Source: Micrococcales bacterium (lineage in GTDB: Bacteria; Actinomycetota; Actinomycetes; Actinomycetales; Cellulomonadaceae). Taken from it: DNA of 54,831 nt. This document shows positions 41,300 to 50,311 of the stretch, in pieces (the stretch's first letter is position 1; every line of letters begins with the position of its first letter). The stretch lies in assembly GCA_009779195.1 (NCBI GenBank), contig WRET01000016.1:1-54831 (forward strand). Reading direction: 5' to 3'. The notes under the pieces were generated by a model. That model was given only the letters and a program-made list of their open reading frames with translations. It was not told where the DNA came from and did not search any database. Position numbers and translations under genes: made by a program.

Positions 41300-42936
41300 A
41301 GGGCCGACGCCACAACGATCAGGATGGCCAGGATCTCGACGACAGTGCCGACAGCGAGCGCCACCGACAACAACTTGCCCTTGGCCACAGGGACTGAGCC
41401 CATAGTCTCGCCGGTGCGGGCGTTCACGGCAATGTAGTGGACCATACCGCGGCCTCCTTCGACGTGATAGTAGGAGTACAGCCACACCGGCAGGTACATG
41501 GACACCCAGCGGGTGCCGGCGACGTCCAGCTTTTCTTGTTCCCAGCGCACACCACGGTCGAAACGGGCCAAAGACGGACGCACCTGGGCCCGGCCGATGG
41601 ACAACAGCTGGTTCTCCAGGACCGGGCGCATAGCCTCCACGTTCTGGTCGCGTTTTTCAGAGGTGAAGCCACGCAGGTAGCTGGCGTTCCACTGGACCGC
41701 GTTCTTGGTGTCGAAAGGCAGGATCGTGTTGATGATGTTGTTGGTGTTGACCCGCACATCCATGTTGGCGCGTTCGGACGACGACTCGATGGTCAGGTCG
41801 TCGACGAGGAAGTCCACCTGGCGCGAGACCTGGTACACGTCGGCGTCGTAGTAGGTCTGCTGGTTGTTGCCCGATCCGCGGGTGTACCGACGGGTGGTGA
41901 TCTCCCCGCGCCCGTAGACCTCCGACGACGCCTTCGCGTCGATAACCATGTACGGCATGTACACACCGACGATGTTCTCGGGCTTGAAGTCCTTCTTGAA
42001 CTGCGAGTGGGCGAACGTCCGGCGTTTTCCGGCGAACTGGCGGATACGGTCGACGGCTTCGGCGTGCGTGATCTTGAAAGGCAGCACCGCGTCGGGCACC
42101 GCGCCGTTGGGGATCTGCTGGTTCACCGAAAGCACGTGACGGCACCAGTGGCACCGCGCGCTCATGGCGTTGGACGTGTCCACCACGACCTCCGCCCCGC
42201 AGCCCTGGCACTTCATGGTGAGCATCGTCGAGTCGTCGCGGTCGATATCGGCCGCACCGGTGCCGATCTGGGTGCCCACGAGGTTTTCGATACCCTCGCC
42301 GAGGCCGTACTTCTCCTCGACCCGGCCCTCGGACCACTCGTGCCGGCAGAACCTGCACGCGAGCTGGCTTGTCTCCACGTGCAGCTCGACGTCGGTCGAA
42401 CCACAGCTCGGGCACCGGTTCACACCCTGTTTGGCCCCGTCTTTCGACATGTCGATCGGCGAGGGAGCCTGCGGCTCGACTGGGAGCGGCACGGGCGTGT
42501 CCGGCTGCGCTGGTGCCGCTGCTGCGGGCGCTGGTGCCGCTGGAACAGGCGCTGGTTGGCCCTGGCCCGGTCCCGCCGGATACCCAGGACCTGGCTGGCC
42601 CTGGCCCGGCCCTACCGGATACCCAGGACCAGGTTGACCCTGGCCCGGTCCCGCCGGATACCCAGGACCTGGCTGGCCCTGGCCCGGTCCCACCGGATAC
42701 CCAGGACCTGGCTGGCCCTGGCCCGGTCCCACCGGATACCCAGGACCTGGTTGACCCTGGCCCGGCCCTACCGGATACCCAGGACCAGGTTGACCATGGC
42801 CCGGCCCCGCCGCTGGGTACCCGGGGTACGCAGGCGCCGGAGGCTGGTTGGCAGGGACCCATCCGCGCTCAGTCAGAACGTGACCGTTGACGACCTGCCC
42901 CAAGTGGTACTGCGGCCCTCCCGCTGAAGCGCTCAC
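41296..42936 (-). CDS. TFIIB-type zinc-ribbon membrane protein with Gly/Pro repeats
   Basis: The protein has 546 residues from GTG 42936. The N-terminus (about 30-130) holds about seven 13-residue GPGQGQPGPGYPV repeats. Two zinc ribbons follow: CPSCG...CRFC near 185 and CQGCG...CHWC near 245. A long beta-rich middle includes YMPYMVIDAKASSEVYGRGE. A C-terminal membrane helix is SVALAVGTVVEILAILIVVA. It sits 3 bases after the SPFH gene. Such zinc-ribbon/SPFH neighbours recur in actinobacteria; the role is unknown. Confidence 0.85.
   Translation of the reverse strand: MSASAGGPQYHLGQVVNGHVLTERGWVPANQPPAPAYPGYPAAGPGHGQPGPGYPVGPGQGQPGPGYPVGPGQGQPGPGYPVGPGQGQPGPGYPAGPGQGQPGPGYPVGPGQGQPGPGYPAGPGQGQPAPVPAAPAPAAAAPAQPDTPVPLPVEPQAPSPIDMSKDGAKQGVNRCPSCGSTDVELHVETSQLACRFCRHEWSEGRVEEKYGLGEGIENLVGTQIGTGAADIDRDDSTMLTMKCQGCGAEVVVDTSNAMSARCHWCRHVLSVNQQIPNGAVPDAVLPFKITHAEAVDRIRQFAGKRRTFAHSQFKKDFKPENIVGVYMPYMVIDAKASSEVYGRGEITTRRYTRGSGNNQQTYYDADVYQVSRQVDFLVDDLTIESSSERANMDVRVNTNNIINTILPFDTKNAVQWNASYLRGFTSEKRDQNVEAMRPVLENQLLSIGRAQVRPSLARFDRGVRWEQEKLDVAGTRWVSMYLPVWLYSYYHVEGGRGMVHYIAVNARTGETMGSVPVAKGKLLSVALAVGTVVEILAILIVVASAL
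42545..42815 (-). repeat. About seven 39-bp tandem repeats
   Basis: These are the DNA of the GPGQGQPGPGYPV units in the zinc-ribbon gene. The copies are nearly identical (CCTGGCCCGGTCC, TACCCAGGACCTGG). Confidence 0.85.
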
Positions 42937-42939
42937 TAG

Positions 42940-44172
42940 CTACAGCCCGAGCAGCTTGGCTTTTGCCGCGTCGTAGTCGGCCTGGGTGATCAGACCGGCG
43001 TCAAGCATCTCCTTGTACTTCCCCAGCTGGGCCATCGGGTCCTCGGCTGGCGGTGCAGCCGGGGCCTGGCCAGCCCCCGGCACGGGCGCCACGGGCGCGG
43101 TGCCGTACGCAGGAGCCGGTGCAGCAGGCTGGGCGTTGGCGCCCACACCGGGTACCGGCTGCTGCAGCCCACCCAGCCCGATGCTGCCTGCGGCCATACC
43201 CATGCCGAACATCCCGCCTGCGCCGTGCTCACCTGCAGCCTGGAAACCTTGCGCCACCGATGCCTGGAGGTTGGAGTTGCCCCGCGCGCCGGACAGCGCG
43301 TCAGCCCGCTGGACGTTCTTGAGCAGCTCACGGGTGTTCTCGTCGTACTCGATCGACATGATCGCGGTCTTGACGATGGCCAGGCCCCGGTCGGACTGCC
43401 ACTGGTACGACGCCTCGACGGCCTCGGACAGGCTCTGGGCGAAACCGACGGAGTCAGACTGGATCTTGGAGATCCGGTTCCCCTTGGCCGGGTCGTTCGT
43501 GTACAGCGAGAACGCTTGTGCCAACGAGCCGACGACCTCGTTGAACAGCTGGGTCGCCGCGTCGTTGTTGAAGTCGGTGAAGTCGAAGACCACACCGGGG
43601 CGCAGGTACGTCGCGGGGACGAAGTTCTTGATGAACAAGATCGGGTCGACGACCCGCATCGTGTAGGTGCCACGGGTGATCGCGCCGACCTGGGCGTTCA
43701 TGTATGCGTCGTCCCAGTAGATCTCCGACTGGGTGCCGAACTTGTTGTTCGGGAGCTCTTTGAGGCACACGAAGAAAGCCTGCTGCTGCGAGCTGGGGCG
43801 CCCGCCGAACTTGAACCGTTCCCACGAGGTCTTGATCAGGGGGCTGATGATGCCATTCCCGGCGAAGATCGACTGCGAGTCTTGGGCGTTAGAGTCCCAG
43901 ACGTAGGGACCAGCCTCGGCAGCCAGGCCTGTGATCGCCCCGTCCTGCATAAGGACCAGCCCGTACCCCTCGGGCACGATGATCTTCGAACCGTTGGAGA
44001 TGACACCTTCGGAACCCTTGGTGTTCGACCCTCGTCCGGCGTTCTGGCCTTGCGGTACAGCCACGACGAGCGCTGTCGTCGGCGGGATGCCAGGTGGCAC
44101 GGTGTAGAAGTCCAACCACTGGTCGGCGAGGGTCCCGCCAATCGCGCCAGCCGCTGCTTTTAGAAGACCCAT
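42940..44172 (-). CDS. SPFH-domain protein with C-terminal SHOCT motif
   Basis: The protein has 410 residues from ATG 44172 with GAGGGA upstream. The SPFH core runs about 40-280 (SKIIVPEGYGLVLMQDGAIT, GTYTMRVVDPILFIKNFV). An Ala/Pro/Gly-rich linker follows (about 320-380), then the short SHOCT helix pair (LGKYKEMLDAGLITQADYDA, KAKLL). It resembles YdjI-type virion-core-like proteins, which form membrane-associated assemblies. It is the first gene of the three-gene operon. Confidence 0.88.
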   Translation of the reverse strand: MGLLKAAAGAIGGTLADQWLDFYTVPPGIPPTTALVVAVPQGQNAGRGSNTKGSEGVISNGSKIIVPEGYGLVLMQDGAITGLAAEAGPYVWDSNAQDSQSIFAGNGIISPLIKTSWERFKFGGRPSSQQQAFFVCLKELPNNKFGTQSEIYWDDAYMNAQVGAITRGTYTMRVVDPILFIKNFVPATYLRPGVVFDFTDFNNDAATQLFNEVVGSLAQAFSLYTNDPAKGNRISKIQSDSVGFAQSLSEAVEASYQWQSDRGLAIVKTAIMSIEYDENTRELLKNVQRADALSGARGNSNLQASVAQGFQAAGEHGAGGMFGMGMAAGSIGLGGLQQPVPGVGANAQPAAPAPAYGTAPVAPVPGAGQAPAAPPAEDPMAQLGKYKEMLDAGLITQADYDAAKAKLLGL

Positions 44173-44346
44173 GATGTGTCCCTCGTTGTCCCGTCTGCGA
44201 GTAGCGCCGACGTCCGGCGCCGCCAGCGCCAGGGTACACCGGCTCGGCGAACAAACAGTGATGAGGGCCTCGGCAGGTGCCAGCAGGGCGCAGGTCTGCG
44301 GCACAGGCACAGACCGGACATACACCGCAGGACGGCCGCCGATGAT

Positions 44347-44631
44347 GTGGTCTATGTCACACTGTCGCCGGGTCGCGGCACCTACCGGGCGCAGGCAGCA
44401 TGGCGTGCCGTGCGTTCTGAACTGATGCCCGGTGACGGTCTGGTCGACGAGATGCTCCACCTGCGCAGCGCGGTCCGCAGACCGCACGCGCACCAGCTGT
44501 GCTGGTACCACCCGGGCCTGTGGCCCGCGCCACCCAGGCCTGGCACGTCGAACCCCCAGTTCGTCGCCGGGTGCGTGGGCTACCGGTCAGTTCTGCGCCC
44601 GCTCCCCCGGCACCGGCGTCCTGACGCCTGA
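44347..44631 (+). CDS. Possible small hypothetical protein
   Basis: From GTG 44347 the frame reads VYVTLSPGRGTYRAQAAWRA then VRSELMPGDGLVDEMLHLRS, 94 residues in all. The composition is plausible but there is no ribosome site and no family. The rest of 44173-44766 shows nothing else. Confidence 0.35.
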   Translation: MVYVTLSPGRGTYRAQAAWRAVRSELMPGDGLVDEMLHLRSAVRRPHAHQLCWYHPGLWPAPPRPGTSNPQFVAGCVGYRSVLRPLPRHRRPDA

Positions 44632-44766
44632 GCGGGTCCACCGCTGCTGACGTGGCCCTGGGTCAGGGCAGGTACGCCGCCAGCGCGCGCCAGGTGCGCC
44701 ACACACGCCGGGCGACGCGCTGGACAACGCCGGGCGCGTCGTGCAGCACGAGGGCTGACCCGACGG

Positions 44767-46965
44767 TCAGAACACCGAGAAGACCACGACCGCGAGGTAG
44801 ACCGCCACGAAGACGACCCACACACCGAGGGTGGCGATCCATGCCATCGTCTTGTGCTCGTCGTAGCCGTCGAGCAGGGAACCGTCTTGGGCGGTCTGGT
44901 GGCCCAGGAGGGTGAGGAACAGGTCGTAGACCGCCCACACACCCAGCCCACCGAGGGTGACCAGCTTGACCACACCAGTCTTGGTCTTGCCCAGGTAGAA
45001 CCGGTCGACGCCCAGCACGCCGACGAGCCACGCCAGCAACCAGGTCACCATGAAGGACTTGGCCGTCTCCGGGCCCGTCGAATCAGGGAACACCTCGTTG
45101 GCACTCTTGGCCTGCACCGGTTCGGCCAGTGGAGGCAGCATCGTCAGGTGCGGCCCGCCGGGTTTGGTGTCGGGCTGCGCGCCTGGCCCGCCGGGGTGGA
45201 ACGATCCGGCGAACGGGTCGGCGGTCAGGGGGTGCACGGAGGCGTTGGCTGGCGAGAACGGGCCCGGGTCGGGCACTGCCTGGGCCGGGATCGGCGACGG
45301 CACCTCGTTGTCAGGTCCCACACGGTGCGCGTCGTCGAACAGGCTGGGCGCACGGGTGAACGCCTCTTCGTCGACCAGGCTGGTCCTGGGCGGCTCGTAC
45401 GCCGTCTCGTCGAGACCGATCCGTGGCGTGAACGAGCCATGCTCGTCAGGTGCGTCGAACGCCTCCAGGTCGACGCGGGAGCTGGACGCCGGGAGCGGGT
45501 CGGCTGGCGCCATCGCCGACGGCGGCAGCGCCGACCCAGGCGGCGCAGCCACAGGACCAGGCTCGGATGCCGGGGTGAACGACGCTGGCGCAGGACCAGC
45601 CGGGGCGGACGGCTCGAACGATGTCGGGACCGGTGCCGGGGATTCAGCCGTCGGTGGCTGGTACACGGGGGCCTGGGCGTCGTCGGGGGCCTGCACCGGG
45701 GGGCCGGGCAGTGCGACGGCCGGGCTGAAGGCAGACGGCTGCGCCGCTTCCGGCAGGCCCTGGACCGGCGGACCCGCCGGCTGCTCGGGCATATGGGGCG
45801 AGGCGCTGGTCGGCGGCTGGTACACCGCAGGACCAGGCGCTGGCGTCGGCGGCGGACCGGCCGGCTGCTCGGCCATATGCGGCGAGGCGCTGGTCGGCGG
45901 CTGGTACACCGCGGGACCAGGCGCTGGCGTCGGCGGCGGACCGGCCGGCTGCTCGGCCATATGCGGCGAGGCGCTGGTCGGCGGCTGGTACACCGCGGGA
46001 CCAGGCGCTGGCATGGGCGGCCCGAAGGCCGCCGGCGCGTCCGGCATCCCGGTGTCAGCAGCTGGCACTGGTCCAGCAGTCGGTGGCTGGTACGCCCCCG
46101 CAGGTGCGTCGGGCACCCGGGGTGCACGGGGCGCAGGCCGAAAACCCTCGACGGGTGCAGGCCGCTGCGGCACAGGTGCGGGCGCCTGCTCGACCACCGG
46201 AACCGGCGCACCAGCCGTAGGAATCTCCGGAGGCTCGACCACCGGAACCGGCGCACCAGCCGTAGGGATCTGCGCAGGCTCGACCACCGGAATCGGCGCA
46301 CCAGCCGTAGGGATCTGCACAGGCTCGACCACCGGGATGGGCAGACCTGCCGTAGGGATAGGCGCAGGCTCGACCACCGGAATCGGCGCACCAGCCGTAG
46401 GAATGTGCACAGGCTCGACCACCGGAATCGGCGCACCAGCCGTAGGAATGTGCACAGGCTCGACCACCGGGATCGGCGCACCAGCCGTAGGGATAGGCAC
46501 AGGCTCGACCACCGGAATCGGCGCACCAGCCGTGGGGATGTGCGCGGGCTCGACCATGGGTGGGGCAGCCGGACTTGGTGCCATGGCAGTCGCCGGCGCC
46601 AAAGACTCGACCGGGGCGGCCGGCGACGGTGGTGCACTGGCCGCTGGCGCTGGAGAGACCGAGCCCGGACGCCCGCTGGGCAGACGGTTGAACGGCGAGG
46701 ACTCCGGGCGCTCGACCTCAGCAGGCGCCGAGGCGCGTTGACGGGTCGGCAGAGCGGCTTTAGGGGCCTCCTGCTTGGGTTCCCACACCGGCTCGTCGTC
46801 GTCGAGCTGGGACAGGTCCGCTTCGGGGACCACGGGTGCGGGTGCGAGCAGGTCTGGCACCACGGGGGGGCGTCGCACCGGGCTGTACTGCCCCGGGACC
46901 TCCTGGGCCTCGCCATCGCGGGTCTGGGTGTTGCGGGCCTCGGGATCGGGCTGGTTGAACGACAT
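44767..46965 (-). CDS. TM2-domain membrane protein with long Pro-rich repeats
   Basis: The protein has 732 residues from ATG 46965, preceded by GAGGAG. Nearly all of it is low-complexity. Eight 15-residue units contain IPTAGAPIPVVEP (about 150-270). Three 28-residue units contain PAVYQPPTSASPHMAEQPAG (about 330-410). The C-terminal 110 residues are a TM2 domain (VTWLLAWLVGVLGVDRFYLG, KTGVVKLVTLGGLGVWAVYD) plus a further helix (WIATLGVWVVFVAVYLAVVV). The long tail should be cytoplasmic or wall-spanning depending on topology. Confidence 0.88.
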   Translation of the reverse strand: MSFNQPDPEARNTQTRDGEAQEVPGQYSPVRRPPVVPDLLAPAPVVPEADLSQLDDDEPVWEPKQEAPKAALPTRQRASAPAEVERPESSPFNRLPSGRPGSVSPAPAASAPPSPAAPVESLAPATAMAPSPAAPPMVEPAHIPTAGAPIPVVEPVPIPTAGAPIPVVEPVHIPTAGAPIPVVEPVHIPTAGAPIPVVEPAPIPTAGLPIPVVEPVQIPTAGAPIPVVEPAQIPTAGAPVPVVEPPEIPTAGAPVPVVEQAPAPVPQRPAPVEGFRPAPRAPRVPDAPAGAYQPPTAGPVPAADTGMPDAPAAFGPPMPAPGPAVYQPPTSASPHMAEQPAGPPPTPAPGPAVYQPPTSASPHMAEQPAGPPPTPAPGPAVYQPPTSASPHMPEQPAGPPVQGLPEAAQPSAFSPAVALPGPPVQAPDDAQAPVYQPPTAESPAPVPTSFEPSAPAGPAPASFTPASEPGPVAAPPGSALPPSAMAPADPLPASSSRVDLEAFDAPDEHGSFTPRIGLDETAYEPPRTSLVDEEAFTRAPSLFDDAHRVGPDNEVPSPIPAQAVPDPGPFSPANASVHPLTADPFAGSFHPGGPGAQPDTKPGGPHLTMLPPLAEPVQAKSANEVFPDSTGPETAKSFMVTWLLAWLVGVLGVDRFYLGKTKTGVVKLVTLGGLGVWAVYDLFLTLLGHQTAQDGSLLDGYDEHKTMAWIATLGVWVVFVAVYLAVVVFSVF
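45790..46015 (-). repeat. Three 84-bp tandem repeats in the TM2 gene
   Basis: The units encode PAVYQPPTSASPHM plus a linker and differ by only a few bases. Confidence 0.85.
46190..46560 (-). repeat. Eight 45-bp tandem repeats in the TM2 gene
   Basis: CTCGACCACCGG... units encode the VEPxxIPTAGAPIPV pattern. They are close to identical on DNA level, so copy number may vary between strains. Confidence 0.85.
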
Positions 46966-47387
46966 CTGGTCTCCTCGACGCACACCGCCAAGGGTGCAGA
47001 CCTCAGCGACGACCGTTACGTGTAGCCCGATCGGCGGCATGGGCAGGGTCCTGAGCAGTCTTGTCCACACGAAACCCAGCGCAGCGGCCACCCCGGTACC
47101 GTTGCGCGCCCCGAGATGCGGCCCGAGGAAAAGCGGCGGACGATATGCCGCCCGTCACGACACCCATCGTCGGACCCGGGTACGGGCTAAGCCGTCGCCG
47201 GTCCGGTTCACTCCAGCGCTCCCACCGCCGCAGCCCGGATCTTGTGGGCGACCCCACGAATCCGAACCACCGGATGCTGAACGGGCACACCGGGCTGTCC
47301 TGTCGATCCCATCGCGCCATGCTTCGGGTGTGACGCACCCGCGTCCGGTCTGTGGTGGCTTGCCGGATGAGTCCTTTTCGTCGACCG
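46966..47387. other. Gene-free gap
   Basis: It contains the upstream region of the TM2 gene. No further gene, repeat or RNA is recognised. Confidence 0.3.
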
Positions 47388-49127
47388 CTATTGGTTGGCC
47401 AGGAACTCGGCGATGCGGTGGGCGTCGGCCGAACCGATCGCGTGGAAATAGTCGGTGGCGTCTTGGATAGACAGGTCAGCGGTCGAGGCGGCTTCCAGGC
47501 AGATCGGCAGATCGGCGAAGCAGTACACGGCGCGGTCGCGCCCGGCTTCCTGGCCGACGAACGACTGTCCGTCCGGCCCGGAGTAGAACGGCGGTGGGTT
47601 GTCGGTCTTCTCCAGCCCCCAGCTGAGGTAGGTGCTCGTCGCGGCCTCCATGTCGGAGAACCAGCCGATCCGCACCCAGACGCCGATCTCCTCCCACCCG
47701 CATGTGAAGAACTGCGCCTCTTCTTTGGTGTGCTCGGGGTAGCACAACGGCGGGTCGCCGTTGTAGAAACCTTTGTACACGTAGTAGGCGACCATGGAGC
47801 CGTCGAACTCCGGACACTTTTGGGGGGTGTCTATCCAGCAGGGGTCCGGTGTGGGCGTCGGTGTGGGCGGCGGTGCGGGCGGCATCGAGGTGGGTGCGAC
47901 GACGGCCGGGGCAGGCCTGGTGACCACCCACACCAAGGTGGTTCCCAGAGCCACGACAGCCAGGGCCAGCGCAGCGATGACAGCGACGGCCGGGCGGCTC
48001 AACCGTCGGCGTCCAGCGTCGGGTGCGGTACCAGGTACCGCCGGGGCGTCAGGCAGCTGGGCCAGCACCGGTGCAGGGGTCGGCGCCACGACGGCCGGGG
48101 CAGGCCCGGGTGCACCAACCGGGGCGACGGCGGGCCGCACCGGTGCTGGACCCGTCCACCCTGCCGCGGTCGCGCCGGTCAGGTGCTGCAGCCGGGTCGT
48201 CGCATCAGCCAGGTTCATGCGTTGACGCGGGTCCGGGTGGCACAGCCCGCGGACCAGCTCGTCCAGGTACGTGCCGGCAGAGCCCCCAGGCATCCCCGGC
48301 GGGAGCCACAGCGAACCTTGGTGGGTGCGCGGTGGCAGCCCGGTGAGCATCCACACCAGCAGGCTTCCCAGGTACCACGCGTCGGTGTAGCGTCCGACGG
48401 CACTGTCCCCGGCCAACGCCTCCGGCGGCGGCGAGAACTCCCGGTTGCCGGCCAGCTCGGTGTGCGTGGAGGTCTGGTCGGCGCCGATGGTGTGCGCCAC
48501 CCCCCAGTCAGTCAGCAGCAACCGCCCGCCCGGGTCGACCAGGACGTTGTCCGGGGTGATGTTGCGGTGGATGATGTTGAGCTTGGTGTGCACGGCGTGC
48601 ACGGAGGCGACCACCGGCAGTATCCGGGTCACCACGAGGTTCGGCACGTGCGCTGCTGCCCCCAGCTGCTGCTGGTGCTCGGCCAGGTTCGACGGGCACC
48701 ACGCCAAGATGTCGCACCACAGCTCGTACTGGGCGTCGGGGCTGGTGATGGCAACCTCGTCCCCAGGGGCAGTCACGACGAACGACTCCAGCAGCGGCGC
48801 CACCGCTGGGAAAACCCCCGGTTCGGCGCGCGCCGCCTGCGCCACCGTCAGCATGGAGACCAGCCGTTCCATCTGGCGTGCCTGTTGCGCCTGCGACGAG
48901 ACTGCGTGGACCCGCACCGCCAGCGCCCCGGTAGCCCCTTCGACCACTGCCCGCGCCACCGCGGCCTGTCGGCCGTGCACCACCGGCACCGCGATCTGCA
49001 CCCGGTGCGAGTCGGGCTGGTCAGAGATCCGCAGCAGCCCCGACGGACTGAGCTGGGCTGTCGGTCCGTACACAACCGTCCCCACGCGGCGCTGCAGCCA
49101 CTGGGACAGAAGGTCGCCGTTGAGCAC
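47388..49127 (-). CDS. Membrane-anchored protein kinase-like protein (probable pseudokinase)
   Basis: The protein has 579 residues from GTG 49127. A kinase-like fold spans about 90-330. The catalytic loop reads IIHRNITPDNVLVD, with Asn where active kinases have Asp. The metal motif is LTDWGVAH in place of DFG, and no clear glycine loop is seen at the N-terminus. A Pro/Ala linker, one membrane helix (VAVIAALALAVVALGTTLVWV) and an outer domain of about 170 residues with eight or so Cys/Trp residues follow. It most likely senses or scaffolds rather than phosphorylates. It precedes the TM2 gene on the same strand. Confidence 0.82.
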   Translation of the reverse strand: MLNGDLLSQWLQRRVGTVVYGPTAQLSPSGLLRISDQPDSHRVQIAVPVVHGRQAAVARAVVEGATGALAVRVHAVSSQAQQARQMERLVSMLTVAQAARAEPGVFPAVAPLLESFVVTAPGDEVAITSPDAQYELWCDILAWCPSNLAEHQQQLGAAAHVPNLVVTRILPVVASVHAVHTKLNIIHRNITPDNVLVDPGGRLLLTDWGVAHTIGADQTSTHTELAGNREFSPPPEALAGDSAVGRYTDAWYLGSLLVWMLTGLPPRTHQGSLWLPPGMPGGSAGTYLDELVRGLCHPDPRQRMNLADATTRLQHLTGATAAGWTGPAPVRPAVAPVGAPGPAPAVVAPTPAPVLAQLPDAPAVPGTAPDAGRRRLSRPAVAVIAALALAVVALGTTLVWVVTRPAPAVVAPTSMPPAPPPTPTPTPDPCWIDTPQKCPEFDGSMVAYYVYKGFYNGDPPLCYPEHTKEEAQFFTCGWEEIGVWVRIGWFSDMEAATSTYLSWGLEKTDNPPPFYSGPDGQSFVGQEAGRDRAVYCFADLPICLEAASTADLSIQDATDYFHAIGSADAHRIAEFLANQ

Positions 49128-49338
49128 CCTTCGACTGTAGACGACAACCCGCACCCGATTTGTCGGTTTTCTCCGATGGCCCGGGGGCGGAGCCCGTGAC
49201 CACCCGGACGACGGTCGACACCGAACGTCGGCACTGGTCATAGCCTTGAACAACAGGTCTGGTCGGGCGGCACGACCGGCACCCGGTCCGGCTCGGCCGG
49301 CCAGGCAGCTCACGGCGGCTCCAGTCGCGCGGCCCCCT

Positions 49339-49445
49339 CGTCTCACTTCTCAGACACAGCGTCCGCCCCCTGGAGACCGAGCCTTCCGGCGAAAGCTGAC
49401 ATAGCGAGGTCAGGTTTCGCCGGAAGCCTCAGCTTTCGGCGATGG
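49339..49445 (+). repeat. Family B element, copy 3
   Basis: CGTCTCAC, GTCCGC, then GGCGAAAGCTGAC and GTCAGGTTTCGCC form the hairpin, and CCTCAGCTTTCGGCGATG closes it. It lies 97 bases before the PIN gene at 49543. The rest of 49128-49542 shows no gene. Confidence 0.7.
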
Positions 49446-49542
49446 GACGATTGTTGTGCGGGGATGGGCCGGATGGGTGGAATGGGGCGGTTTGGGGTCG
49501 GGGGTCTGGTAGCTTTGGGGGCGTTCGCCCGGACTCGGAGTT

Positions 49543-49962
49543 GTGCGAGGGGCCGTGATCTTTCTTGACACTGATGTCGTCACCGCCTGTATGGAGCGGG
49601 GACATGTGCATGCCAACCGGGCGCTAGAGCTCATCACCACCGACGACGCGCTGGCGATCCACCCTCTGGCCTTGGCACAGTGCGCGGTGGAGGCCGTGGA
49701 CAAGGGGGGCGAGCTGATGCTGCACATGTTGCTAGAAGGGATCGGGGTGCAGGTCTGGTCACCGGACCCCCGGCACTCGCGACGCGTCGAGCACCTGCGT
49801 GCCATCACGTCGGTCAGCCTGCTGGAAGGCTGCGTGCTCGACGCCGCCGAACACGAGAACGCCACCCTCGCCACGTTCAACGCCCGTCTGGCACAGCTCG
49901 CCCGCGTGCGGGCCTGCCCCGTCCTGACCCTCGCGGCCGACGCCCGCCCCGCTGCCAACTGA
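49543..49962 (+). CDS. Orphan PIN-domain protein
   Basis: The protein has 139 residues. VIFLDTDVVTACMERGHVHA gives the first acidic residues and ITTDDALAIHPLALAQCAVE the second set. The C-terminal LDAAEHENATLATFNARLAQ has the last conserved region. GTG 49543 or GTG 49555 may be the start. No antitoxin gene is seen upstream; the gap holds a family B element instead. An unpaired toxin of this kind may use a trans antitoxin or be housekeeping. Confidence 0.7.
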   Translation: MRGAVIFLDTDVVTACMERGHVHANRALELITTDDALAIHPLALAQCAVEAVDKGGELMLHMLLEGIGVQVWSPDPRHSRRVEHLRAITSVSLLEGCVLDAAEHENATLATFNARLAQLARVRACPVLTLAADARPAAN

Positions 49963-50020
49963 CCGCGTGGTCCCCGGGTGCCCAACTGGTCAACCATTTG
50001 GACACCCGGGGACCACGCGG
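49963..50020. terminator. Long near-perfect palindrome past the PIN gene
   Basis: Arms 49963-49985 and 49998-50020 (CCGCGTGGTCCCCGGGTG...) pair over 23 bases with one mismatch. TGGT-CA-ACCA closes the loop. It starts 1 base past the stop codon. The rest of 50021-50311 holds no supported gene. Confidence 0.65.
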
Positions 50021-50311
50021 ACTGACATTCCTCACATACAACCGGGCGAAAGTGCCGCCTGGCGCGAGCTCACGGCTGGCGGGTGAAGACCAGGATGTCA
50101 TCGTGCTGTCGAGCTCGGCACCGTACCGCAGCGACCCTCCTTCGCCATGACTGCTGTCGGCCAGAACTCCCCCGCGGCCCGAGAGCCCCAGACTCGGCGT
50201 GCTGACTCGACCAGGGCAGACGCGTCGTATCAAGGTGCGTCGTGAACAGCGCGATGCCGCACCCTGGCCGGGAGCCAAACCCTCATCTGGGTCATCCAGG
50301 ACAGGCCACCG

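Noticed and set aside
42545..42815. Collagen-like protein gene
   Set aside because: The units are 13 residues, not G-x-y triplets, and they are in frame with the zinc-ribbon protein.
41437..42927. Long plus-strand frame opposite the zinc-ribbon gene
   Set aside because: It mirrors the real minus-strand gene, has His/Arg-rich shadow composition and no domain; the repeats produce the long open frame.
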